From NCBI GenBank assembly GCA_028023455.1, contig JAQFVV010001073.1, positions 1-64,000 on the forward strand: DNA of 64,000 nucleotides. Reading direction: 5' to 3'. The notes beneath the pieces are model-generated. The model ran no database searches, was not told the origin of the DNA, and saw nothing but the letters and a program-made list of their open reading frames with translations. The stretch comes from Epiperipatus broadwayi. Taxonomy: Eukaryota; Onychophora; Udeonychophora; Euonychophora; Peripatidae. Positions 1 to 11,129 of this stretch are shown here, piece by piece (position 1 is the stretch's first letter; each line of letters begins with the position of its first letter). A program made the position numbers and the translations under genes.

Positions 1-23
1 ATATTATATAAGACGATATATAT

Positions 24-3000
24 TGTGCCATTACAATTTAGTCACTAGATAAATTTATAGTAATGTGCAGGTAGAAAAGGTAAACCAAAAATCATCATCA
101 CAATTTTATATAACCATAAAGGAAGTTGTAGGGCATCCAAGTTTAAACCCTACAAGGTCCAGTTCTAAAAGCTTTAAACAGAGAAAGAATGGGTCAACAA
201 TTACATGCTTTACTTGTTTGTGTGTTGATAGAAAGATAATACACACATTTAAACTATTTAATATTTAATTTTTCTTTAAAAAGCAAAGTTATAATGCATA
301 CATATAGGCAATGTATGTGTAAATTATTTAATTGTTTTATATTTCAAATATTAAACATTTTAACTTTCTTTAAAACTAACCTATGCTTGATCAATTCTAA
401 TATTTTATTCTATGCTTTTATTTTGCTTTTCTTTAATTATAATTGGGATTTAAAAGTTACAGACTTAATTAAATAATTGGGTTATAATTACTAAGCTAGC
501 AATTATAGTATTTAAGGTTAGTTTATGAATGATTTGAAAGAATGAAGGATGTGTGTACATTACATACAAAATTTTACATTTCCTAAATATTGAAAGAAAA
601 GGAAGTATTAAATCTGTCAAATTATTTTTTTTGTACAATTTTTTTTGTTAAAAGAGGAAATCTGTTTAATCAGATATCGATCTTTGTAGCAATTTTTTTT
701 TTAGTAAATAATTGTTTTTCACTTTGGAAGTTTATAATGAGTCAGAACTGATTTTTGAAATTGTCTTATCAAGATCTAAAGAAGGAAGCTCAAAGATTTG
801 AAGTGTTACCTGGATGTTAAAAAGAAAAAAAAAAACAAAAGAAAGGAAATAAGAATTGAGTCTATTTTTTTTTTAAAACAAAAGTGTCTGGAAAAAGGAT
901 TAAACTTTTCAGTTGAAAAATACTTTGGTTGAAAATAAATTAGAGATCTAATTAAAACAAATTTGTCCAAAAATAGCAAGTGATGCTATCTCTGATTGGT
1001 TAAGGTAGCTAAAAATTGGATATAAAAAGCTGTTTTGAATTATTATTAAGATTATTGTTGTGATTGATTCAGATATTAAACTATAATATTGAACGTTGAA
1101 AATATAAGAGATGGCGGGCTAGAAAAATTATATGTATATTCCATTTGCCAGACCATCTGGGGAAGCTGCACATCACATAGGAAAGAAAAGATGTGTCTAA
1201 AATAATATTCTACACCTTTCAACTGACCAGATAAATAAGATGTTTTTAATAGAAGGAAGAAAGCATTCACCTGCATTCAAAGAAGATGAATTAATCTACT
1301 GATAAATATTAATCATCAAGTCCAATTAATTGTTCCAACAACTGATTTTAAACTCAAGAAAATTTATAAATGTGAAAACAACTGCTGTATTTCATCCACA
1401 TGCTTGACAGGAAGAGAAGAAAAATTAATATAATGATTTCCAAATTGTCCACTAAAGCAAATAACCTCAATAGAGTCATCATCATTAAATAGTTATACAC
1501 CTCAAGAAAGAGATTGTTCCCACATAGTAGCTGCAGAAATATAGACAAGTTTGAACCCTTGAAAATTCGCCACAAACAAAAGATCGGTAATATGACTTTT
1601 TATATCTATTTTCTTTATGATATCAGTCTTAATAAACATTTTAGCAATAAAGTGGTATATTTTTATTTAAAGAACTTTTAAAGACTATTCAGATCGATTA
1701 AAACAAGAATGTCTTACTAATAATAACTTTGAGCTTCATAAATTATCTTGAATGTATCAAAATTATATGTTTATTAATTTTACAGTTATGAAATATGAAT
1801 ATGTAAAACAATTTTTTTTTTTTATGGTATTATGATTTTAGTTTTAACTAATATATTATTATTTTGGTTTTAAATAATATTTTGTTATTATGGGATAAAA
1901 CACGCACATACATAATAATATTTTTATATGTGTATAATTGGAAGTGAATGTGGAATAATGAGTAGTATTAGAATATTAGATTATTTTGTTTCAAGTTCAG
2001 TATAGATTTCAGCGCTTGGAAGGGAGGGGGAGAAAATAATTTAAAACTTTTTTCTAAAACTTGCTCTTTCAATTTTACTAACATTTTTTTTTTACATTCT
2101 ATTTACATGTTGGATTTTAAAGTATGTGTGCTAATGAGCAGATAATATTTTTTGTCTTGAAATACTTTTCATGGTCAATGTGACGTCCAACTTAATACAA
2201 AATACATTTGAAGGGAAAGGGGGAAGAACTTAAAATTAATCTGAGGAGTGTTATATAATCAATTATTATTATTATTATTCATGTCAATTTTCATATTTAT
2301 CTAGAAAATTTTATGTATATGTTAGAAATGTAGTAATAAATATTAGTTTGTTTTATTAAACGAGGCGTATATATTTCATTAAGTGTAGTCTTGGTTAAGT
2401 GTGATTATTCATCATCATCAATGGTTGAATATTAGTTATTTAAGATATAAGTAAATATGCTAAAATTAAGCAATAATTAGGAATTTCTTTATAAAATTTA
2501 GTTTTATGTTTAGGCTTAGTTCTAAAGCTGTAATTGAAACCCTTGTCATTATCGTTATTATTATCATCATCATCATCATCATCAACGTTTTAATTAATGA
2601 GCTGTTTAACTGTTTAAAGGCCATAAATAAATATTGATTTTATAATATTTAGTGATCTCTTAGTATTATTATAACCACATCCCATCATCTATTTCATGCA
2701 AGGATGAGTGAATTGCCATCCTAAATTAGTTATATATAATCTGAGCTAGTGAACTTATAAAAATATTGAAACACATTTGTTATGTTAAGATCTGAGAAAT
2801 GATTTATGTTCAATGAACTCCACTGTGGTTTAAAGATGTTTTACTTTTACCTAACTATTAGTGCTTATAGTGATATGGCTCAAAAAGCAAAATCTCATTT
2901 TTTAGAAATAAAGTACCAAAAAGGGATTCAAACCCGGTACATGTGAAAGGTTATCAGATATAACCGTGTCTAGATTCAGATAATCTAGTGGCGCCCTGCT

Positions 3001-3238
3001 AGACCATATTCACTTAGTATTTGTTTAAACATGCACTTAACATCAAACCAAGAAATGAAAGTGGATAAAACCTAATGCCTGTATACCTGAGTTATATTTT
3101 ATTGAATTACTAGTGTACTCACTTCACGTGATTTCCATATAATACATTGTTATAATAATTTGCTTATAATTCTTGATAGTGTTATTTTTTGAACCTTTAC
3201 TTAGTTATTTCTATTTGAGTAACTTTATTTAGGTTACA
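24..3238 (+). repeat. 5' LTR (about 3.2 kb)
   Basis: Non-coding, AT-rich, TG...CA bounded. It matches 6480-9666 along its whole length with scattered substitutions and small indels. The clearest difference is about 38 bp near 870-910 that is absent from the right LTR. Small ORFs inside it recur in both LTRs only because the DNA recurs; none resembles a protein family. Contains simple repeats (ATT)n near 2265 and (ATC)n near 2565, and a set of hairpins at 2913-2988. The length is far above the few hundred bp usual for Ty3/gypsy LTRs. Confidence 0.85.
2913..2988. other. Three consecutive perfect hairpins in the LTR
   Basis: Hairpin 1 (2913-2940) has GTACC pairing GGTAC around an inner GGG/CCC. 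Hairpin 2 (2949-2965) is GGTTAT-CAGAT-ATAACC. Hairpin 3 (2970-2988) is CTAGATT-CAGAT-AATCTAG. Hairpins 2 and 3 have the same five-base loop. All three are unchanged in the other LTR at 9343-9418. This could be a structured part of the LTR transcript or a protein-binding array; the function is unknown. Confidence 0.6.
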
Positions 3239-3239
3239 A

Positions 3240-3257
3240 TGGACACCCAACTGGGGC
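3240..3257 (+). promoter_or_regulatory. Primer binding site (tRNA-Lys-like)
   Basis: TGGACACCCAACTGGGGC begins one base after the left LTR. It starts with TGG, the complement of a tRNA CCA end, and is close to but not identical with the site complementary to tRNA-Lys (TGGCGCCCAACGTGGGGC). Position and sequence together support a minus-strand primer site. The exact tRNA cannot be settled without the host tRNA set. Confidence 0.6.
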
Positions 3258-4578
3258 CTGATATTTTACCATATACCTGAAAAAGAGAGTCTATAGAATG
3301 ATGGGAGATGTGTGGTTAAAAATAGAGAAATTTTTTTTTTAGTAAAATTTTTTTTTCAGTAAAAAAAAAAATTTTTTTTTTGTCTTACAAAATTTTCTTG
3401 GCCAAACAGTCTTATTTTAGATGATGATGTTTAATATGATTTAATTTTTCATTGATGATGATAAAATGGGTACAGCCATAAAACAGCTTGTTTTTTTTTT
3501 TATCAATTTTGAAAATAGAGATGAATATCACAACTTAAGACAAAGGTGAAATAAATAATAGATTTTTTTTTGTGGAACATTAAAATAATTTATTGCCAGA
3601 TAGGATAGGCATAGTAATAGTGATGAATTATGGAATAGTGGTCTCATGTGTGTTTGGGGAGTTCATTTTGTAAAAAGTCTATGATTTTAGAGGTTTGATT
3701 GGATGGTTGATCGTTGGAGTTTGGTTGGTTAGATTGCAGTTTTGATGATGAGTGGAGAGTTTTGTCATTGCCTTGAGAATGCTATGTATTTCGTGTAACT
3801 TATGAATGATCAAACCCATTCACTGCTCCAACCCAATTTATATGTTATCTTTATTTTATCATGAAGCAGTTAACAGCAGACCTGCCATGATATCAGCCTA
3901 TAAGTCTCCAAGAGAGAGAGCATGGCATAGTTTTCCAATCCAGTTATATGTTATTCTTATGTTATCATGAAGCAGTTAACAGCAGTCCTGCCATGATATC
4001 AGCCTATAAGTCTCCAAGAGAGAGAGAGCAAGGTTTCATTTTTGTAGTCTATAATACGCAGGGCATTCCTTGATACTTGCCACATAAGACTCCAAGAGAG
4101 AGAGCAAGGCATTGTTTATCTATTTTAGCCCTTAAGACTTAATACATCTTTTATTGCAACAGAGTTTTGCTTCATTTAATCAAGGGTTGTGGTAGTTAAT
4201 AGTGATCGAATTGGGATGATCTTCTGAGTGCTCGTGATGCATTGTGTGATTATAGTGCTGTGACTGAATTCTTTTATTTATCTCAAGATTGTGAACTGCT
4301 AGTCATTCTGTGGACTGTCAATATCTGTCGGATTTCTGGGAAAATGGATGAATGTATAATTTGGGCTATTACAGACAGACATGCACTATAGATTATTGTT
4401 GTGTAGTTCATTAAATAAGGATATTAAAATTTTTTTTTTGTTGTTGTTGTATTTGTAAATGCATAATAAGGTGAAAATCAAATCAGTCAGTTGATCAGAA
4501 TAGGTGTCAGACAGGGAGAAGATGTGTGGATTTTTGATGGTCAGGGAAGCACAGATGGGATATATATAGTTTTATAAC
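3258..4578 (+). other. Leader of the LTR element, with a 106-bp duplication
   Basis: Non-coding region between primer site and ORF. It has homopolymer T/A runs (3320-3390) and a tandem duplication of about 106 bp (3828-3934 and 3935-4040), recognised by atcatgaagcagttaac and tctccaagagagagag. A shorter third echo lies at 4081-4110. A TATA-like tatatata lies at 4560-4567, a few bases before the ORF start, but I cannot tell whether it acts as a promoter. Confidence 0.55.
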
Positions 4579-6168
4579 ATGAGTGAACTAAATTATAGTA
4601 TTGAAGAGGTTATGGAAGAGGAAGGTGCCCCAATACCAGGAATCAGTGATCGTTTTCATACTGAAGAAGAGGATGGGGAGGTTTTCTTAAAAACACAAGC
4701 GGAAAGAGAGGAAGTAGAGGAAGATGCCTATAATGTTAGTAGCAATAATACGGCCTCAAGTGTGGAAGTAGATGAGGAGTCAGAAGTGGGCCAGGCTCAG
4801 ATAACAAAGATGGCATCATCAGACATGGACATGATAATGCAGATGTTCAAAAGTCTAAGAGAAGATAGTAAGCACAGTATAATAAGCATAGAGAGTCTAA
4901 GAGAAGATAGTAAGCACAGGATAATAAGCATAGAGAGTCTAAGAGAAGATAGTAAGCACAGTATAATAAATATAGAAAGTCTAAGAGAGGATAGTAAGCA
5001 AAATATGATAAATCTAGAACAAAAGATAGAGAAAAATATAGAAAGTCTAAGAGAAGATAGTAAGCAAAGGATGGAAAATCTAGGACAAAGGATATGTCAA
5101 TCCATAGAGAGCATAATAGAAGGTAGTCGAAGATCACTAGTGTTAAAAGATAAGCTAGATTGTCAGACTACTGATAATAGAGAAAGGAGCGAGAGATTAG
5201 AGGAAGAAATAGGTAAATCAGCTAATATACTGATAGAGGAGAGTAGATCACAAGAAGTGGAAAGGCCAATAGTAGCCATAAAATCTAATCTCTCAGTAAA
5301 AAGAGTAAATGAGATGATGACCAAAGAGCAGATTGGGATAGATCATGAAGTGAAAAGAAGGAAAAGAGAGTTGGAGGAAAAACTTCATGCATCCGATAAG
5401 ATGATTGATTTAAGAGAGGCAATAAGGGATATGAAACCAGTTATTTTAGAAAGAGAGCAAAAGTTTCAACAGTCTGTAGTTCTCAATCTAGTAACTAACC
5501 AGCATGTGTGGTTTCAAAAATCTGTCTTCTTAAATAGATTGGAGATACCTTATATATGGTATAGAGAGGCAATCTCTCTGAAAAATGTAAATGTCCAAAT
5601 CTCTCTGAAAAATTCAACTGCTCTGGAAAAGTCAAAAATAAGTTATATCTGGTACAGAGAGCCAATCTCTCTGAAAAATGTAAATGTCCAGTGTGTATCA
5701 GACCGAGAATCAATCTCTCTGAAAAATTTAAATGCTCTGTTAAATTTAAGTGTGCCTTATATATGGTACAAAGAGTCAACCTTTCTAGAAAATTTAAAAA
5801 TAAATTATACATGGCCCAGAGAATCAATCTCTCTGGAAGATTTAAGGATGAATTATATATGGCACAGAGAATTAATCTCTCTGGAAGATTTAAGAATGAA
5901 TTATATATGGTACAGAGAGTCAATCTTTCTGGAAAATTTAAAAATAAAGTATGTATGGTATAGAGAGTCAATCTCTCCGAAAAACTTCAAGGCATATTAT
6001 GTATGGTACCAAGAGTCCATATTTCTAAATAGAATTTGTAATAGGAGGTTATATAAAATAATTCCTCCAGATATGTTTTATAAATATCCAGTCAAGATGA
6101 AAAATGGAAATATTAAAAAGGGACTGGATGTACAGGTGCATTTTTATGCAGACCACAATATGGTTTGA
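4579..6168 (+). CDS. Gag-like coiled-coil protein of the LTR element (529 aa)
   Basis: The only long ORF in the element, with ATG at 4579 just after a TATA-like stretch. The N-terminal 80 residues are very acidic. Residues about 92-190 contain five copies of a 14-residue repeat (SLREDSKHSIISIE type) that should form a long coiled coil. Residues about 190-310 are charged and helical. Residues about 315-485 are at least eight copies of a 16-residue repeat of the type YIWYRESISLENLKIN. No CCHC zinc knuckle, protease motif or signal peptide is visible. Position between primer site and polypurine tract makes Gag the likeliest role, probably particle assembly by self-association, but the sequence does not match a Gag I can name. 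Intact over 529 codons. Confidence 0.6.
   Translation: MSELNYSIEEVMEEEGAPIPGISDRFHTEEEDGEVFLKTQAEREEVEEDAYNVSSNNTASSVEVDEESEVGQAQITKMASSDMDMIMQMFKSLREDSKHSIISIESLREDSKHRIISIESLREDSKHSIINIESLREDSKQNMINLEQKIEKNIESLREDSKQRMENLGQRICQSIESIIEGSRRSLVLKDKLDCQTTDNRERSERLEEEIGKSANILIEESRSQEVERPIVAIKSNLSVKRVNEMMTKEQIGIDHEVKRRKRELEEKLHASDKMIDLREAIRDMKPVILEREQKFQQSVVLNLVTNQHVWFQKSVFLNRLEIPYIWYREAISLKNVNVQISLKNSTALEKSKISYIWYREPISLKNVNVQCVSDRESISLKNLNALLNLSVPYIWYKESTFLENLKINYTWPRESISLEDLRMNYIWHRELISLEDLRMNYIWYRESIFLENLKIKYVWYRESISPKNFKAYYVWYQESIFLNRICNRRLYKIIPPDMFYKYPVKMKNGNIKKGLDVQVHFYADHNMV
4850..5080 (+). repeat. 42-bp tandem repeat encoding a 14-residue coiled-coil unit
   Basis: Units starting agtctaagagaagatagtaa recur in frame: three are nearly identical and adjacent, and two are separated by short charged linkers. 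Because the period is a multiple of three, copy number can change without breaking the ORF. Confidence 0.8.
5530..6020 (+). repeat. 48-bp degenerate tandem repeat encoding a 16-residue unit
   Basis: Units carrying tatatatggtacagagagtc and tctctctggaaaatttaaa recur about every 48 bp in frame. They diverge more than the 42-bp repeat, so this expansion is older. The period also leaves long open frames on the opposite strand, which I treat as shadows. Confidence 0.75.
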
Positions 6169-6291
6169 AAAGAAAAAGCCATTCCAAATTACCAAGAAAA
6201 TAGGAGAGAATGCCTTTATGCTTGCTGCTCTTGATGGGAATAAGGGGACCTATAATGCTAGGAGTTTGATCCCTTATACTTCAGCAGAATA
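6150..6291 (+). pseudogene. Leftover integrase C-terminal tail
   Basis: In the +2 frame relative to the gag-like ORF, about 45 residues read PFQITKKIGENAFML... and then ...TYNARSLIPYT. This lines up with the C-terminal tail of the gypsy integrase at 38769-39011, which reads PYLVQKRCHENAFLL... and ...IYNARQLKPYT. It is the module after GPY/F at the very end of Ty3/gypsy pol. It shows the element descends from a full gypsy element that lost PR, RT, RNase H and most of the integrase between the ORF and this tail. Confidence 0.65.
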
Positions 6292-6464
6292 GCCTGGCAA
6301 AGATCTCCAAATAAATTACTTTTAGGTTTTCTAATGAAAAATATATTTAGCAGTAGTTAATTTTTTTTTTATATATATTATAAGTGTTTATTATTATTAG
6401 TGTATTTATTAGTTAGGATTTTTTTTTAAATATAGTTAAAACAAAAGTGCTGATGATTTTATCC

Positions 6465-6479
6465 GAAGGGGGAGAAAGT
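6465..6479 (+). promoter_or_regulatory. Polypurine tract
   Basis: gaagggggagaaag sits directly before the TGTGCC start of the right LTR, the expected place and composition for a plus-strand primer in reverse transcription. Confidence 0.8.
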
Positions 6480-9400
6480 TGTGCCATTACAATTTAGTCA
6501 CTAGATAAATTTATAGTAATGTGCAGGTAGAAAAGGTAAACCAAAAATCATCATCACAATTTTATATAACCATAAAGGAAGTTGTAGGGCATCCAAGTTT
6601 AAACCCTACAAGGTCCAGTTCTAAAAGCTTTAAACAGAGAAAGAATGGGTCAACAATTACATGCTTTACTTGTTTGTGTGTTGATAGAAAGGTAATACAC
6701 ACATTTAAACTATTTAATATTTAATTTTTCTTTAAAAAGCAAAGTTATAATGCATACATATAGGCAATGTATGTGTAAATTATTTAATTGTTTTATATTT
6801 CAAATATTAAACATTTTAACTTTCTTTAAAACTAACCTATGCTTGATCAATTCTAATATTTTATTCTATGCTTTTATTTTGCTTTTCTTTAATTATAATT
6901 GGGATTTAAAAGTTACAGACTTAATTAAATAATTGGGTTATAATTACTAAGCTAGCAATTATAGTATTTAAGGTTAGTTTATGAATGATTTGAAAGAATG
7001 AAGGATGTGTGTACATTACATACAAAATTTTACATTTCCTAAATATTGAAAGAAAAGGAAGTATTAAATCTGTCAAATTATTTTTTTTTGTACAATTTTT
7101 TGTTAAAAGAGGAAATCTGTTTAATCAGATATCGATCTTTGTAGCAATTTTTTTTTTGTAAATAATTGTTTTTCACTTTGGAAGTTTATAATGAGTCAGA
7201 ACTGATTTTTGAAATTGTCTTATCAAGATCTAAAGAAGGAAGCTCAAAGATTTGAAGTGTTACCTGGATGTTAAAAAAAAAAAAAAAACAAAAGAAAGGA
7301 AATAAGAATTGAGTCTATTTTTTTTTTAAAACAAATACTTTGGTTGAAAATAAATTAGAGATCTAATTAAAACAAATTTGTCCAAAAATAGCAAGTGATG
7401 CTATCTCTGATTGGTTAAGGTAGCTAAAAATTGGATATAAAAAGCTGTTTTGAATTATTATTAAGATTATTATTGTGATTGATTCAGATATTAAACTATA
7501 ATATTGAACGTTGAAAATATAAGAGATGGCGGGCTAGAAAAATTATATGTATATTCCATTTGCCGGACCATCTGGGGAAGCTGCACATCACATAGGAAAG
7601 AAAAGATGTCTAAAATAATATTCTACACCTTTCAACTGACCAGATAAATAAGATGTTTTTAATAGAAGGAAGAAAGCATTCACCTGCATTCAAAGAAGAT
7701 GAATTAATCTACTGATAAATATTAATCATCAAGTCCAATTAATTGTTCCAACAACTGATTTTAAACTCAAGAAAATTTATAAATGTGAAAACAACTGCTG
7801 TATTTCATCCACATGCTTGACAGGAAGAGAAGAAAAATTAATATAATGATTTCCAAATTGTCCACTAAAGCAAATAACCTCAATAGAGTCATCATCATTA
7901 AATAGTTATACACCTCAAGAAAGAGATTGTTCCCACATAGTAGCTGCAGAAATATAGACAAGTTTGAACCCTTGAAAATTCGCCACAAACAAAAGATCGG
8001 TAATATGACTTTTTATATCTATTTTCTTTATGATATCAGTCTTAATAAACATTTTAGCAATAAAGTGGTATATTTTTATTTAAAGAACTTTTAAAGACTA
8101 TTCAGATCGATTAAAACAAGAATGTCTTACTAATAATAACTTTGAGCTTCATAAATTATCTTGAATGTATCAAAATTATATGTTTATTAATTTTACAGTT
8201 ATGAAATATGAATATGTAAAACAATTTTTTTTTATGGTATTATGATTTTAGTTTTAACTAATATATTATTATTTTGGTTTTAAATAATATTTTGTTATCA
8301 TGGGATAAAACACGCACATACATAATAATATTTTTATATTTGTATAATTGGAAGTGAATGTGGAATAATGAGTAGTATTAGAATATTAGATTATTTTGTT
8401 TCAAGTTCAGTATAGATTTCAGCGCTTGGAAGGGAGGGGGAGAAAATAATTTAAAACTTTTTCTAAAACTTGCTCTTTCAATTTTACTAACATTTTTTTT
8501 TTACATTCTATTTACATGTTGGATTTTAAAGTATGTGTGCTAATGAGCAGATAATATTTTTTTTTTAAATACTTTTCTCATGGAGTGAAAATCATGGTTA
8601 ATGTGACGTCCAACTTAATACAAAATACATTTGAAGGGAAAGGGGGGAAGAACTTAAAATTAATCTGAGGATTGTTATATAATCAATTATTATTATTATT
8701 ATTATTCATGTCAATTTTCATATTTATCTAGAAATTTTTATGTATATGTTAGAAATGTAGTAATAAATATTAGTTTGTTTTATTAAACAGAGGCGTATAT
8801 ATTTCATTAAGTGTAGTCTTGAGTTAAGTGTGATTATTCATCATCATCAATGGTTGAATATTAGTTATTTAAGATATAAGTAAATATGCTAAAATTAAGC
8901 AATAATTATGAATTTCTTTATAAAAATTAGTTTTATGTTTAGGCTTAGTTCTAGAGCTGTAATTGAAACCCTTGTCATTATCGTTATTATTATCATCATC
9001 ATCATCATCATCAACGTTTTAATTAATGAGCTGTTTAACTGTTTAAAGGCCATAAATAAATATTGATTTTATAATATTTAGTGATCTCTTAGTATTATTA
9101 TAACCACATCCCATCATCTATTTCATGCAAGGATGAGTGAATTGCCATCCTAAATTAGTTATATATAATCTGAGCTAGTGAACTTATAAAATATTGAAAC
9201 ACATTTGTTATGTTAAGATCTGAGAAATGATTTATGTTCAATGAACTCCACTGTGGTTTAAAGATGTTTTACTTTTACCTAACTATTAGTGCTTATAGTG
9301 ATATGGCTCAAAAAGCAAAATCTCTCATTTTTTAGAAATAAAGTACCAAAAAGGGATTCAAACCCGGTACATGTGAAAGGTTATCAGATATAACCGTGTC

Positions 9401-9663
9401 TAGATTCAGATAATCTAGTGGCGCCCTGCTAGACCATATTCACTTAGTATTTGTTTAAACATGCACTTAACATCAAACCAAGAAATGAAAGTGGATAAAA
9501 CCTAATGCCTGTATACCTGAGTTATATTTTATTGAATTACTAGTGTACTCACTTCACGTGATTTCATATAATACATTGCTATAATAATTTGCTTATAATT
9601 CTTGATAGTGTTATTTTTGAACCTTTACTTAGTTATTTCTATTTGAGTAACTTTATTTAGGTT

Positions 9664-9666
<3 letters not shown>
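6480..9666 (+). repeat. 3' LTR (about 3.2 kb)
   Basis: Near-identical to 24-3238. Lacks about 38 bp present near 870-910 of the left LTR and has small homopolymer and microsatellite length changes. Ends GTTACA directly against a TA microsatellite. The high similarity implies a fairly recent insertion. Confidence 0.85.

Positions 9667-9755
<89 letters not shown>
9667..9755. repeat. (TA)n microsatellite
   Basis: Uninterrupted AT dinucleotide run of about 88 bp between the LTR element and a PLE fragment. The left flank of the LTR element is also AT repeat, so the element appears to have inserted into a TA run that was already here. Confidence 0.95.
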
Positions 9756-9756
<1 letters not shown>

Positions 9757-9757
<1 letters not shown>

Positions 9758-10300
9758 AATGTGTTTAATGTTTCATTCTATGTTCCAAACAATATTAATA
9801 AATTAGTCAATAATTCTAAAGATGTCATACCTATTAAGCAGAAAAGTAATGTCATATATCACATTTTTTGTGATTGTATGCTATCATATATAGGTGAATG
9901 TAGGTGCAGCATTGAGAAGATATTGAGGGAACATGAATTGTTATATAAGTGTGTAAAAAGTAAAAATAATGGTGATTTAATTTCTCCTTCAGTTTTCTTT
10001 GATCATTAAAAACATGTAAATATAAATTTGATTTTGAAAATGTAAAATTCTTCATGAAAAACAAATAATAATAAAAGAAAGATTAAGGAGACAATTTTTA
10101 TAAATAGGAATAAAATTCATTTAATAAATGAACAATCTACTAACATTAAAATACGAGTTTCCTGGAATTTGAATTGATGACATTTGCTTCCACTTTGTGT
10201 TTTTTTAATTTAATGGCAGTTGAGGCAACTTTAAGAAATTAACAGAAAGTACTTCTGCAGATTTTAGGATTGTTCATACTAGCTTGTTACCATTAAAATT
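9757..10300 (+). pseudogene. Penelope-like element 3' end, GIY-YIG endonuclease fragment
   Basis: Open frame 9761-10009 contains VIYHIFCDCMLSYIGECRCS, then an RxH-like ILREHELLYKCV. This is the GIY-YIG endonuclease core found C-terminal to RT in Penelope-like elements. The frame continues past a stop into KTCKYKFDFENVK, matching the more complete copy at 44779-45135. The 5' side is cut off at the TA run, so RT is absent. The 3' non-coding tail runs to the next TA stretch and matches, inverted, the fragment at 14100-14640. Confidence 0.7.
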
Positions 10301-11129
10301 ATATATATATCATCATCATCAACCATTTTTAATCCACTGAATGATGAAGGTTTCTCCAAGTTCAATACATCTTTTCCTATCTTTAGCTTCTCTTCTCCAC
10401 ATCACCCCTGCACAGTTTCTTATTTCATCCATCCATCTGACATGTGGTCTTTTTCTGGGTGTTTTACAATCTATTGGAATCCAGTTCAAAATTTCAATTG
10501 TCCATCTATTATCATCTCTTCCAGCAATATGTCCAACCTAATTCCACTTCAGTCTTTTAATTTTTTCAATGAGGTCAATTACACCTGTTTGTTTTCTTAC
10601 CCATGCATTGCCTTTTCGATCTGTTTTTGTTACTTCCTACATTCATCTCTCCATACTTCTTTGAGTTGTTGGAAGTCTCTGTATTGCTCTACTATTAAGT
10701 GGCCAAGTCTCAGATCCATAAGTAAAAACAGGCAAAACATATTTGTTAAAAGTCTTCCTCTTCAAACACATAGGCATATTTCCTTTTACTATCAAGTTGT
10801 TTCTACCAAAAGCACTCCAACCAACTTTAATTCAATTATTAATTTCATCCATTATGTTTCCATCTGTATTAATAATCTGACCAAGGTATTTGTAATTGTT
10901 AACTTCTTCTAACTCATCATAATCAATCTTTATTTTCATATTTTGTTAAAATCTATTAATCATTACTTTAGACATTTTAACATTTATTTTTAGTTCTACT
11001 TTCCGACTTTATCTGATAACTCCTGCAACATTTCCTGTAGTTCTAAAGCATTATTTGCAAAAACAACTACATCATCTGCAAAATTCAAATGAGTTAAATA
11101 ATCTCCATTTACTTTCACTTTTTTAGCTT

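Larger units (their letters stand above)
24..9666 (+). mobile_element. Non-autonomous LTR retrotransposon with giant LTRs
   Basis: Two near-identical direct repeats (24-3238 and 6480-9666) flank a 3.24-kb internal region. Each repeat begins TGTGCC and ends GTTACA, the TG...CA form of LTRs. A tRNA-primer-like site follows the left repeat and a polypurine tract precedes the right one, giving plus orientation. The internal region holds one long ORF and a short leftover of an integrase C-terminus; no RT, RNase H or integrase catalytic core is visible, so the element would depend on proteins from a relative. Both ends lie in AT repeats (left flank ends in atatatat, right flank is a pure TA run), so the target duplication is ambiguous but compatible with ATAT. 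The layout resembles the LARD type of large non-autonomous derivative; that label is inference. Confidence 0.85.

Noticed and set aside
2913-3010. tRNA gene in the LTR
   Set aside because: A B-box-like GGGTTTGAATCCC and T run exist on the minus strand, but no cloverleaf with acceptor and anticodon stems could be drawn; at most tRNA-derived.
5495-5971. 158-residue minus-strand frame across the gag-like ORF
   Set aside because: It is the antisense of the 48-bp in-frame repeat; a repeat with period divisible by three keeps other frames open too.
4850-6020. Regular repeats that could suggest a CRISPR array
   Set aside because: Units are directly adjacent, degenerate and in frame with a protein; there are no unique spacers, and the context is eukaryotic.
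24-9666. Segmental duplication instead of an LTR element
   Set aside because: TG...CA ends, a primer-site-like sequence after the left copy, a polypurine tract before the right copy and an integrase tail inside all point to an LTR retrotransposon.
10442-10912. 156-residue plus-strand frame, and similar ones at 12384, 47862, 48431 and 49990
   Set aside because: Each is the exact antisense of RTE endonuclease or RT coding sequence on the other strand.
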